Positions 37,965 through 47,691 of a DNA stretch of 64,000 nt are shown here, in pieces (the first letter of the stretch is position 1; every line of letters begins with the position of its first letter). This stretch comes from Bosea sp. 685 (GTDB lineage Bacteria; Pseudomonadota; Alphaproteobacteria; Rhizobiales; Beijerinckiaceae): NCBI RefSeq assembly GCF_031884435.1, contig NZ_CP134779.1, forward strand, positions 2,232,001 to 2,296,000, read 5' to 3'. Under the pieces are notes generated by a model. That model saw nothing but the letters and a program-made list of their open reading frames with translations, was not told where the DNA came from and searched no databases. Made by a program: the position numbers and the translations under genes.

Positions 37965-39421
37965 ACGCGCCCGTCCTCAACCTCACTGCTGCCAGCTCGA
38001 CAGGGCAGGCCATGAAGATCCTGCGCGCAACGACGAACGAGATCGTCGTCTCGGTTGCTCGCCGGCCGGAGGGCGGCTGGCCGGACCTGCGCCTTCTGCT
38101 CGATGGGCAGGACTACGCCACGATTCATCCAGGCTCCCTGGTGCCCGGCGATGCGACCGTCGCCGAGCTCACCATACCGCTGCCGCGCCTGCCCGACGGG
38201 CGCCCGCATGCGGTCGCGGTGATGGATGCGGCGACGGGAGCGCTCGCCCCGGGCTCGTATCTGAGGCCTGTCGCGACCACGAAGGCGCTCAGGGCACTGG
38301 TGATCTACCCGGCGGGCGAGGTCTACGACCATGACAAGGTGCGCTGGTACCGCGCGCCGATGGAGAAGCTGCTCTCCGACTATTTCAACATCGGCGACAT
38401 GATCGTCTACGATTCGACGCTGAAGCTCCTGCGCTACGCGCATCTCGAGCCGATGAAGATCATGAACCCGACCGAGGCCGATATCGAGCGCTACGCCAGC
38501 GAGTTCGACTATGTCTTCGTGCGCGGCTCGAACTTCATCCATGAGAAGATGGAGTGGTTCCGCGCCGTCGAGGTGCTGGAGCGCGTCAAGCTGCCGGTCT
38601 ACGCCATCGGCGTTGGCGCGCAGGCGAGCCTGAACCGCGCGATCGAGCTCTCCGAGGGCTCGAAGCGGTTCTGGAGCATCGTCGGGGATCGCTGCGCCGC
38701 CATCGGCGTGCGCGGCGCCTTCAGCGCCGAGACCCTGCGGCATAACGGCGTCAGGAATGTCGAGGTCGTCGGCTGCCCCTCGATCTTCCGCACCCGCAAC
38801 CGCGACCTCGCCATCAAGATTCCCGACCAGCGCGAGATCCGTAAAGTGGCCTTCAGCCTGCGCCGCGAGTTCGACGCGAGCTACACGGCCAATCCCGAGA
38901 CCTATATCCGCAACCAGCGCCAGGCCCTGCTCAAGGTCGACAGCCAGAGCGAGATGGTGATGTCCTCGCATGGCGAGCAGGAGGAGAAGGCCTTCTTCCT
39001 GCGCGACGATGCCGCCAAGGAGAAGGCTGTCGCCGAATTCGTCCATTCCGGCTGGTGGGACGGGCCGAACGATGCGCGCATGCGCGAGATCTACGAGAAG
39101 AAGCTGTTCAGCTTCTTCGATGTCGAGCGCTACGACGAATTCGCCCGCGGCCTCGACCTCGCGGTCGGCTACCGCGTCCATGGCGTTCTGCCGGCGGTGG
39201 CGCATGGCGTGCCCGGCGTGCTCGTCGCCTATGACACGCGCAGCCAGGAACTGGCGGAGACGCTGAAGATCCCTGTCGTGCCGGAAGCGGCGCTGGCGGA
39301 GGGCGGCTGGCGCGCCGTCTACCAGGAGGCGGCGCTGAACGCGCTCTCGAAATCCTATGCCCAATCCTATGACCGCATGCGGAATTTCCTGGTGGCGAAC
39401 GGCGTGCCGCACCGGATGTGA
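37961..39421 (+). CDS. Polysaccharide pyruvyltransferase-family protein with N-terminal module
   Basis: 486 residues. Residues 1-105 form a beta-rich extension (RATTNEIVVSVARRPEGGW). The rest aligns with the neighbour at 35599: VIYPAGEVYDHDKVRWY, VFVRGSNFIHEKM, YAIGVGAQASLN, GVRGAFSAETLRHNGVRN, GCPSIF and VGYRVHGVLPAVAHGVPGV. The tandem pair separated by a secreted protein suggests stepwise or two-site glycan modification. It overlaps the preceding gene by 4 bp. The exact substrate is unknown. Confidence 0.87.
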   Translation: MNAPVLNLTAASSTGQAMKILRATTNEIVVSVARRPEGGWPDLRLLLDGQDYATIHPGSLVPGDATVAELTIPLPRLPDGRPHAVAVMDAATGALAPGSYLRPVATTKALRALVIYPAGEVYDHDKVRWYRAPMEKLLSDYFNIGDMIVYDSTLKLLRYAHLEPMKIMNPTEADIERYASEFDYVFVRGSNFIHEKMEWFRAVEVLERVKLPVYAIGVGAQASLNRAIELSEGSKRFWSIVGDRCAAIGVRGAFSAETLRHNGVRNVEVVGCPSIFRTRNRDLAIKIPDQREIRKVAFSLRREFDASYTANPETYIRNQRQALLKVDSQSEMVMSSHGEQEEKAFFLRDDAAKEKAVAEFVHSGWWDGPNDARMREIYEKKLFSFFDVERYDEFARGLDLAVGYRVHGVLPAVAHGVPGVLVAYDTRSQELAETLKIPVVPEAALAEGGWRAVYQEAALNALSKSYAQSYDRMRNFLVANGVPHRM

Positions 39422-39522
39422 GCAGGCAGGGCGGCCGGCTCCTACCGGTGCCCTTCCGATGGGTTTTCTAGAGGGGGCCCGCGGCGGCGACGCCGGCGGT
39501 CCGTAGCGGCAGGAGCATACCG

Positions 39523-40560
39523 ATGAAGATCGAATACGACGCAGGCACCGCGCTCTCGATCATGCGCGGCAATTCCGCCCGCGGCTGGACCTCGGGCAAG
39601 GCCGAGCGGATGGCGAAAACCCGGCTGACCACTGGCGATTTCATCCAGATCGAGCACAAGCCGAAATTCCAGATCGATCCGTCCTGGCCGATCTTCACCA
39701 TGGGCTCCTGCTTCGCGCGCGAGGTCGAGAATGTCCTGATGATGCGCGGCCTGTCGCTGGTCACCAGGGGCCATGGCGTGCCGGCCGAGCATTTCGAGAC
39801 CTGGGACGCCACGACCGGACGTGGCGGCGGGGCCGCGGGCGGCGAGTTGAGCCGGGGCGCGCTGAACAAATATTCGGTGCGCTCGATGACGCATGAATTG
39901 AAGCGCGTGCTGCTCGACGAGAGCTACCCGCATGACGGCTTGATCGAACTCGCGCCGGACCAGTGGTTCGATCCGCATGCCAGCGGCCTGCGCCTGCTCG
40001 ACCGCGAGACCGCCTTCGCCAACCGCAAGCGCTTGAGCGCCGCGACCGCGACGATCAAGCAGGCGCGCATCTGCTTCTTCACCCTGGGCCTGACCGAGAC
40101 CTGGCTCGATGCGGAGACCGGGCTTGCAATGAACGCCCATCCCGGCCCGGCCTGGCTCGCGCGTATGCCGGAGCGCTTCCGCTTCATCGACTACGGCTAT
40201 GAGGCGACGCTCGCCGACATGCTGCAGATCATTGCGATGATCCGCGAGCATTGCCATCCGGAGATGCGCTTCGTCGTCACCGTCTCGCCGGTGCCGCTGG
40301 GCGCGACCTTCAAGGACGCCGATGTCATCGTCGCCAATAGCGGCTCGAAATCGGTGCTGCGGGCGGTCGCCGAAGAGCTCTTCCGGCGCTTCGACTTCGT
40401 CGACTACTTCCCGAGCTACGAGATCGTGCTCAACTCGCCGCGCGCTCTGGCCTTCCAGGAAGACCAGCTCCATGTCGCGCGCGACATGGTCTCCTGCGTG
40501 ATGAGCCATTTCGAGCGCAGCTATCTCAGCGGCGAGGTGGCGCGCTCGGAAGCGGCTTAA
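39523..40560 (+). CDS. GSCFA-domain protein
   Basis: 345 residues. The defining GSCFAREVENVL motif is near residue 61, with LGLTETWLDAETGLAMN and FVVTVSPVPLGATF later, matching the GSCFA family related to SGNH-type esterases/acyltransferases. A CAGGAG ribosome site is 9 nt before ATG 39523. It ends the glycosylation run, 101 bp after the second pyruvyltransferase-family gene. A role in acylating or deacylating the glycan is plausible but unproven. Confidence 0.88.
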   Translation: MKIEYDAGTALSIMRGNSARGWTSGKAERMAKTRLTTGDFIQIEHKPKFQIDPSWPIFTMGSCFAREVENVLMMRGLSLVTRGHGVPAEHFETWDATTGRGGGAAGGELSRGALNKYSVRSMTHELKRVLLDESYPHDGLIELAPDQWFDPHASGLRLLDRETAFANRKRLSAATATIKQARICFFTLGLTETWLDAETGLAMNAHPGPAWLARMPERFRFIDYGYEATLADMLQIIAMIREHCHPEMRFVVTVSPVPLGATFKDADVIVANSGSKSVLRAVAEELFRRFDFVDYFPSYEIVLNSPRALAFQEDQLHVARDMVSCVMSHFERSYLSGEVARSEAA

Positions 40561-40578
40561 TTAGACTCAGAACCACCG

Positions 40579-40680
40579 CGGTCATCCTGGCCGAAGCGAA
40601 GCGGAGCGCCGGGATCCATCATAGAGCGCTGAGCCCTACGATGGATCCCGGAGTTGTGTCCTTAGGCCGGCCGCAGGCCG
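40579..40680. repeat. GTCATCC...GGGATCCAT intergenic repeat (diverged copy)
   Basis: Contains GTCATCCTGGCCGAAGCGAA, CGGGATCCATCATAGAGCG and the inverted CGATGGATCCCGGAG. Related copies lie at about 45628, 49212, 50366, 60387 and 63419, always between genes. Confidence 0.7.
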
Positions 40681-40703
40681 CGCTGCCAGTGCTGCTCGAC
40701 GAG

Positions 40704-40748
40704 TTGACCGCAATGCGCGTCGCCTGATATCTATCTTTGGTAGATATC
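40704..40748 (+). promoter_or_regulatory. vapBC promoter and operator
   Basis: TTGACC (40704-40709) and TATCTA (40728-40733) have an 18-bp spacer. GATATCTA (40726-40733) and TAGATATC (40741-40748) form a perfect 8-bp inverted repeat with 7-nt spacer covering the -10. This fits VapBC autorepression. Confidence 0.7.
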
Positions 40749-40761
40749 GAAGGATCGCGCG

Positions 40762-41037
40762 ATGTCGACTGCAGCCGAAAAACCCACTGCGAAGCTGTTC
40801 ATGCATGGTCGCAGCCAGGCGGTACGTCTGCCCAAGGAGTTCCGCTTCGAGGGCAAGGAGGTTCGCGTCAGCAAGGTCGGCGACAAGGTGATCCTTGAGC
40901 CTATGGAGAAGCCGCCGATCGACCTCGACCGGTTCTGGGCGGAGCTCGACGCGATGGGCGCGAAGGACTTCCTGCCCGAGGGCATCCCGGAGGATGCGCC
41001 TGTTGATCCCGATCCGCGCGTGTTCTTCGACGGATGA
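40762..41037 (+). CDS. vapB: VapB-type antitoxin (AbrB/SpoVT fold)
   Basis: 91 residues. The swapped-hairpin DNA-binding part is [19 protein letters not shown] followed by [17 protein letters not shown]. The acidic C-terminal tail ([20 protein letters not shown]) is the toxin-binding region. AAGGA is 7 nt before the ATG. It overlaps vapC by 4 bp and sits under the palindromic operator. Confidence 0.92.
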   Translation: MSTAAEKPTAKLFMHGRSQAVRLPKEFRFEGKEVRVSKVGDKVILEPMEKPPIDLDRFWAELDAMGAKDFLPEGIPEDAPVDPDPRVFFDG

Positions 41038-41441
41038 TCTGCCTCGACACCAACATCGTCATCTGGATCGTCAATGGCCGCAGCTCGGCGCTGCGCCACC
41101 GGCTTGGCGAGCAGCTGCGCACCGGCACGCCCATCGCCTTGCCGGTCGTCGCGCTCTACGAGCTGCGCTACGGCTTCGCTAGGAGCGAGCGGCGCGAGGC
41201 GGCGGAACAGCTCCTGGAGAAGTTCCTGAGCCTCGGCATCGCCGTCCTTCCCTTTGATGAGGACGATGCTGCCCATGCCGGCGAAATCCGCGCCGCGCTG
41301 GAAATGAGCGGCATGCCGATCGGCCCATACGACTACCTCATCGCCGCCCAGGCCCGTCGCCACGGCGCCGCGCTGGTGACGCTGAACAAGAAGGAGTTCG
41401 AGCGCGTGCCGGGACTGTTGGTGACGGACTGGGCGGTATGA
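41034..41441 (+). CDS. vapC: VapC-type PIN-domain ribonuclease toxin
   Basis: 135 residues. PIN acidic residues are visible: Asp5 (CLDTN), Glu43 (YELRYG) and Asp100 ([11 protein letters not shown]), with [13 protein letters not shown] near the end. VapC toxins cleave tRNA or rRNA. All key residues are intact, unlike the broken higB at 7.5 kb. It lies 260 bp from tRNA-Gln; whether that tRNA is a target cannot be inferred. Confidence 0.93.
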   Translation: MICLDTNIVIWIVNGRSSALRHRLGEQLRTGTPIALPVVALYELRYGFARSERREAAEQLLEKFLSLGIAVLPFDEDDAAHAGEIRAALEMSGMPIGPYDYLIAAQARRHGAALVTLNKKEFERVPGLLVTDWAV

Positions 41442-41700
41442 AGGTGGTGGTCCTGAGCGAATTCAGGCACGAGCCGGGCAGCTACTGGCTTGGGCAACTC
41501 CCGTCAGGCTGAATCTGGTTACGATTGAGGCCGTTGTGCAGCTTCATCGGTCGAGGTCGTGGCTCAACCTATCGCGCCAGCCTGTGGAACGTCGCCACGC
41601 GAGTTCACGCGCCTGCCGCCTCCGTCAGGAGTGCGAAAGCTCTAAAACATCAGCGTATACGTTGGAAACTGGAGCCATCTTCCTCACGAAATAGAGAAGA

Positions 41701-41774
41701 TGGCTGGGGGACTAGGATTCGAACCTAGACAACCAGAGTCAGAGTCTGGGGTCCTACCGTTAGACGATCCCCCA
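41701..41774 (-). tRNA. tRNA-Gln (anticodon CTG)
   Basis: 74 nt on the minus strand including encoded CCA. The acceptor stem TGGGGGA/TCCCCCA, D-arm with GTCTAACGGTAGGAC, anticodon stem CCAGA/TCTGG around loop CTCTGAC (anticodon CTG) and T-arm with GGTTCGAATCC are all present. Confidence 0.97.
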
Positions 41775-41920
41775 ACGGCGCGGTGCGTTCGCGTTGGTGA
41801 GCCGGGGTCTAATCAAACCGAGCCCGGATGGCAAGTGCAGAATGCGAGCTTGTGGACGATCCGCCGCGACGACGGATTATCGTGCCTTTCGCGCAGCCGA
41901 ATGCGCCGCGTATAGCCCCG

Positions 41921-42045
41921 AAAGAAAAAAGGGCTACGCCGAAGCGCAGCCCGAAGTCTAGGGAGGAAACGCCCAAGGAGGGCGACACAGCATCTCTGCT
42001 GCGGTGCACAAGAGATAGGACTTCTTTTGGTCCTGCACAAGAGGA
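41921..42045 (-). ncRNA. Candidate anti-Shine-Dalgarno small RNA with intrinsic terminator
   Basis: On the minus strand there are, in order: hairpin AGGAC/GTCCT, hairpin CAGCA-GAGA-TGCTG, hairpin CGCCC-TCCTT-GGGCG with an anti-SD loop (41970-41984), an unpaired TTTCCTCCC anti-SD stretch, and a terminator. The terminator stem is GGGCTGCGC-TTCG-GCGTAGCCC (41931-41952), followed by TTTTTTCTTT (41921-41930). No protein frame explains it. CCUCC loops resemble alphaproteobacterial sRNA families that block ribosome binding. The 5' end is not defined; 42045 is a guess. It lies between tRNA-Gln and the ABC exporter gene. Confidence 0.7.
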
Positions 42046-42157
42046 AAGGGACAGCACGGCTGTCCCTAATTTAATCTTCTTGCCCATAAATGCGCCATTT
42101 TGTCATATTTGGCAGGGCAGGGCACTAAAGAGGCAGTTTGAGCAGGCCAGAGCCGGA

Positions 42158-42186
42158 TGCGAAAAAGTGGGAACCGGTTTTTCGCA
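42158..42186. repeat. Dispersed palindromic element, copy 2 (inverted)
   Basis: TGCGAAAAAGTGGGAACCGG followed by TTTTTCGCA is the exact reverse complement of the core at 1868-1896. It lies upstream of the ABC exporter gene. Confidence 0.85.
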
Positions 42187-42274
42187 TCGATCCGGCGCTC
42201 GGCCCTCGTTCCGGCATGCCGGCCCGGCATGAAAAACCGGGCACAAGCCGGGCGCAAGCTGCTATGAGAGCGCC

Positions 42275-44017
<1,743 letters not shown>

Positions 44018-44382
44018 AGCTCGGCCAGGCGGCCTGTCCGGAGCCTGGACAGCGCCTTGAGAGCTTGGCCCGAAACTCTACTCCGGAGGCCGTCGGACGC
44101 GGCTTTCTGCGCTTCCGGTGCTCACGGACATGAAGTCCGCTGTGCTCCGGTTCTCGAAATCCGCGCCAGCCGACTCACCGGAGCGAGTTTCGAAACAGGC
44201 TCTGAAAACTGCCTCCGGCTTGCGCAGAGGCTGACGTTTTTTAGGCGTTGACAAGCGATTTAGGGCTCTTCAAATTCATAAGTACACAAATGAATATGCC
44301 GGCTGACGCAGCGGCGTCGGCATGCGACATCTGTCAACGAGCATCGGGGCGTTTCGCCACCGGGCCAGAACGGGGAACAGCG
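44018..44382. promoter_or_regulatory. Liv operon upstream region with promoter and operator-like palindrome
   Basis: TTGACA (44248-44253) is followed after 17 bp by CAAATT (44271-44276). The imperfect palindrome at 44275-44294 (TTCAT...ATGAA) shares 15 of 20 positions with the sequence before the ferredoxin-reductase operon (57226-57245). The first 200 bp contain only GC-rich inverted segments around CTCCGG. This suggests control by the MarR protein encoded at 57.3 kb. Confidence 0.55.
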
Positions 44383-45600
44383 ATGACGATCGACCGTCGG
44401 TCACTTCTAGCCGGCGCCTCCGCCGGCGCTGCCTTGATCGCTGCGCCCGCCCTGGTGCGGGCACAGGGGGCAGGGCCCATCAAGGTGGGCGAGATCAACA
44501 GCTACACGGCGCAACCCGCCTTCCTGAAGCCCTATCGCCAGGGCTGGGAGCTGGCGCTGGAGCAGATCAATGCGGCGGGCGGCGCGCTCGGTCGCAAGAT
44601 CGAGACGATCTTCCGCGACGATGGCGGCAAGCCGGAAGACGCGGTGCGCCATGCCGGCGACCTGATCAACGCCGAGAAGGTCGATCTGCTCTCGGGCGGC
44701 TTCCTCTCCAATGTCGGGCTCGCGATCGCCGATTTCGCCGCCCAGAACAAGCGGCTCTATGTCGCGTCCGAGCCGCTTTCGGACGCCGTCGTCTGGGCCA
44801 AGGGCAACCGCTACACCTTCCGCCTGCGCCCCTCGACCTACATGCAGGCGGCGATGCTGGTCGAGGAAGCCGCCAAGCTCCCGGCCAAGAAATGGGCGCT
44901 GGTCGCGCCGAATTACGAATATGGCCAGTCCGGCGTGAAGTGGTTCAAGGAGCTGCTGAAGAAGGCCAAGCCCGATGTCGAGTTCGTCGCCGAGCAGTTC
45001 CCGGCGCTCGGCCGCATCGATGCGGGTGCGACCGTGCAGGCGCTGGAGGCCTCCAAGCCCGACGCGATCTTCAACGTCACCTTCGGCGCGGACCTTACGA
45101 ACTTCGTCCGCCAGGGCAATACGCGCGGATTGTTCGAGGGCAGGGCGGTCGTCTCGATGCTGACCGGCGAGCCTGAATATCTCGATCCGCTCGGCGCGGA
45201 AGCGCCTGTCGGCTGGATTGTCACCGGCTATCCCCATGCCGACATCCAGACGCCGGAGCATGTGAAGTTCCGCGACGCCTACAAGGCCAAGTTCAACGAC
45301 TACCCGCGCCTCGGTTCGGTCGTCGGCTTCGATACGATGAACTCGATCGCGGCCGGGCTCGCCAAGGCCGGCTCGACCGACACCGAGAAGCTGGTCGATG
45401 CGTTGAAAGGCCTGAAATTCCCCTCCGCCTTCGGCCAGGCCGAATATCGCGCCATCGACCACCAGTCGACGCTGGGCGCCTTTGTCGGCAAGACCGCGGT
45501 CAAGGACGGCAAGGGCGTGATGGTCGATTGGCGCTATGCCGACGGCGCGAAATACCTGCCAAGCGATGCCGAGGTGAAGACGCTGCGTCCGGCGGGGTAG
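44383..45600 (+). CDS. Branched-chain amino-acid-type ABC substrate-binding protein (LivK-like)
   Basis: 405 residues with a twin-arginine-like signal (MTIDRRSLLAGASAGAALIA, processed near VRAQ). It is a Leu/Ile/Val-binding-protein fold: IKVGEINSYTAQPAFLKPY, ETIFRDDGGKPEDAVRHA, DLLSGGFLSNVGLAIADFAA. GGGGAA precedes ATG 44383. Many such proteins bind aromatic or heterocyclic acids instead of amino acids. The neighbouring catabolic genes and shared operator suggest it imports their substrate. Confidence 0.92.
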   Translation: MTIDRRSLLAGASAGAALIAAPALVRAQGAGPIKVGEINSYTAQPAFLKPYRQGWELALEQINAAGGALGRKIETIFRDDGGKPEDAVRHAGDLINAEKVDLLSGGFLSNVGLAIADFAAQNKRLYVASEPLSDAVVWAKGNRYTFRLRPSTYMQAAMLVEEAAKLPAKKWALVAPNYEYGQSGVKWFKELLKKAKPDVEFVAEQFPALGRIDAGATVQALEASKPDAIFNVTFGADLTNFVRQGNTRGLFEGRAVVSMLTGEPEYLDPLGAEAPVGWIVTGYPHADIQTPEHVKFRDAYKAKFNDYPRLGSVVGFDTMNSIAAGLAKAGSTDTEKLVDALKGLKFPSAFGQAEYRAIDHQSTLGAFVGKTAVKDGKGVMVDWRYADGAKYLPSDAEVKTLRPAG

Positions 45601-45627
45601 TCGCTCTCTATTGCCGTATAACGTCCG

Positions 45628-45775
45628 TCATCCCGGACAAGCGGCGAAGCCGCGCCGATCCGGGATCCATGCCGGAACGATCGTCGTCAATGTTCAGGCA
45701 TGGATCCCGGGTCTCCCGGAGCCTGCCGTCGGGCCGGCTGAAAGCCGGACCCGGTGGGTCGCCCGGGATGACGGC
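45628..45775. repeat. GTCATCCCGGACAAGC-type intergenic repeat
   Basis: Begins GTCATCCCGGACAAGCGGCG, includes GATCCGGGATCCATGCCGGA, and ends with the inverted CGCCCGGGATGACGGC, forming a long imperfect palindrome. It sits inside the Liv operon between the binding-protein and permease genes. There it could modulate relative mRNA levels. Confidence 0.85.
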
Positions 45776-45801
45776 CCCATTTTGTCTTGAGGTTCAGCTT
45801 C

Positions 45802-47691
45802 ATGATCGACCTCATCCTCACCCAGACGCTGAACGGGCTGGCCTCGGCCTCCTCGCTCTTTCTCGTTGCGTCGGGGCTGTCGATCATCTTCGGCGTCACG
45901 CGCATCGTGAATTTCGCGCATGGCTCGCTCTATATGCTGGGCGCCTATCTCGCCTGGACGCTCGTAAGCTATTTCGGCGCGGCGGAGCCGCTCGGCTTCT
46001 GGGGCGGCGTGCTGCTCGCGGCGCTCCTCGTCGGGCTCCTCGGCGTCGTGGTCGAGGTCCTGGTTCTGCGCCGGATCTACCAGGCGCCTGAGCTGTTCCA
46101 ATTGCTCGCGACCTTCGGCGTCGTGCTGATGCTGCAGGACCTGACGCTTGCGACCTGGGGGCCGGAGGACAAACTCGGGCCGCGCGCGCCGGGCCTCAAG
46201 AGCTTCGTCATCCTGTTCGACAACCGCTTCCCTACCTATGAGCTCTTCCTGATCGCGGTCGGGCCACTGGTGCTGCTCATCCTCTGGCTGCTGTTCCAGA
46301 AGACGCGCTGGGGCACGCTGGTGCGGGCTGCGACGCAGGACCGCGAGATGGTCGGCGCTCTCGGCGTCAACCAGCGCCTGCTCTTCACCTCGGTCTTCGC
46401 CTTCGGCTCGATGCTGGCAGGTCTTGGCGGCGCGCTGCAGCTCCCGCGCGAGGCGGTCAACCTGCATATGGACCTGTCGATGATTTCGGAGGTCTTCGTG
46501 GTCGTGGTCGTCGGCGGCCTGGGCAGCGTGACGGGGGCTTATCTCGCCGCCGTGCTGATCGGCATCCTGCACGCCTTCGGCATCCTGATCTTCCCCAAGA
46601 TCACGCTGGTGCTGGTCTTCCTGGTGATGGCGGTGGTCCTGGTGGTCAAGCCCTATGGCTTGATGGGCAAGGCGCCGATCGGCGGGGCGCGCGGCCATGG
46701 TCCAGCCGAGCCGCTGCTGCTGCCGGCCGACAAGCTGACCAAGCTTGCCGGCCTGGTCGCGCTCCTGCTGCTCGTGCTCGCGCCGCTGGTCGCGCCAGAC
46801 CATATCCTGCTGACGCTGACCGAACTCGTGATCTTCGCGCTCTTCGCCGCCTCGCTTCATTTCATGATGGGGCCCGGCGGCATGGCCTCCTTCGGCCACG
46901 CCGCCTATTTCGGGCTCGGCGCTTATGGCGCGGCGCTGGCGGTGAAATGGTTGGGCGCTTCGATGGAGCCAGCCCTGATCTTCGCGCCGTTCCTGGCGGG
47001 TATCGCCGGCGTCGTCTTCGGCTGGTTCTGCGTGCGCCTCTCGGGCGTCTATCTCGCCATGCTGACGCTCGCCTTCGCACAGATCGCCTGGGCGACCGCC
47101 TTCCAATGGGTCGAGCTGACCGGTGGCGACAACGGCATTCTCGGCGTCTGGCCTTCGGCCTGGGCCGTCTCGAAAACCGGCTTCTACTACCTTACGCTCG
47201 GCGTCTGCGTGCTCTCGATCCTCGCCTTGCGCCTGACGATCTTCTCGCCGCTCGGCTATGCCTTGCGGGCCGGGCGCGACAACCCGCTGCGGGCCGAGGC
47301 GATCGGCCTCGACGTGATGCGCATCCAATGGGTCGCCTTCGCGGTCGCGGCCTTTGCCGCGGGCATCGCGGGTGCGCTCTTCGCCTTCTTCAAGGGCTCG
47401 GTCTTCCCGACCTATATGGCGATCCCGCGCTCGGTCGATGCTTTGCTGATGGTGCTGCTCGGCGGCGTGCAGACCGTGGCGGGTCCGGTCATCGGCGCCT
47501 TCGCCTATGCCGGCCTGAGCGAGCAATTGATGAAGGCGACGATGTATTGGCGCTTCGGGCTCGGGCTCTCGATCGTGCTGCTCGTCATCCTGTTCCCGCG
47601 CGGGCTGGTCGGCGCGTCGCTGATGCTGCGCGAGCGCTGGACGAGGCGGCCTGAGCCTGCTGCCCGGCTGGCAGTGGAGGGCGGGCGATGA
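45802..47691 (+). CDS. Fused LivH-LivM permease
   Basis: 629 residues. Residues 1 to about 295 are LivH-like (GLSIIFGVTRIVNFAHGSLY, VVVVVGGLGSVTGAYLAAVL). Residues about 315-629 are LivM-like (GPGGMASFGHAAYFGLGAYG, RAGRDNPLRAEAIGLDV, LMVLLGGVQTVAGPVIGAF). The two are normally separate genes. ATG 45802 has GAGG 9 nt upstream. Its stop overlaps livG by 4 bp. One polypeptide would supply both membrane subunits. Confidence 0.93.
   Translation: MIDLILTQTLNGLASASSLFLVASGLSIIFGVTRIVNFAHGSLYMLGAYLAWTLVSYFGAAEPLGFWGGVLLAALLVGLLGVVVEVLVLRRIYQAPELFQLLATFGVVLMLQDLTLATWGPEDKLGPRAPGLKSFVILFDNRFPTYELFLIAVGPLVLLILWLLFQKTRWGTLVRAATQDREMVGALGVNQRLLFTSVFAFGSMLAGLGGALQLPREAVNLHMDLSMISEVFVVVVVGGLGSVTGAYLAAVLIGILHAFGILIFPKITLVLVFLVMAVVLVVKPYGLMGKAPIGGARGHGPAEPLLLPADKLTKLAGLVALLLLVLAPLVAPDHILLTLTELVIFALFAASLHFMMGPGGMASFGHAAYFGLGAYGAALAVKWLGASMEPALIFAPFLAGIAGVVFGWFCVRLSGVYLAMLTLAFAQIAWATAFQWVELTGGDNGILGVWPSAWAVSKTGFYYLTLGVCVLSILALRLTIFSPLGYALRAGRDNPLRAEAIGLDVMRIQWVAFAVAAFAAGIAGALFAFFKGSVFPTYMAIPRSVDALLMVLLGGVQTVAGPVIGAFAYAGLSEQLMKATMYWRFGLGLSIVLLVILFPRGLVGASLMLRERWTRRPEPAARLAVEGGR

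Noticed and set aside
41442..41700. Possible att site or integrase remnant beside tRNA-Gln
   Set aside because: No integrase frame and no duplicate of the tRNA 3' end were seen.
41828..42232. 134-codon rightward frame over the sRNA candidate
   Set aside because: Pro/Arg-rich, no motif, and it crosses a terminator hairpin and a dispersed repeat; RNA structure explains the sequence better.
45694..47526. 610-codon leftward frame opposite the LivHM permease
   Set aside because: Low-complexity, extremely charged translation with no motif; the opposite strand encodes an obvious permease.
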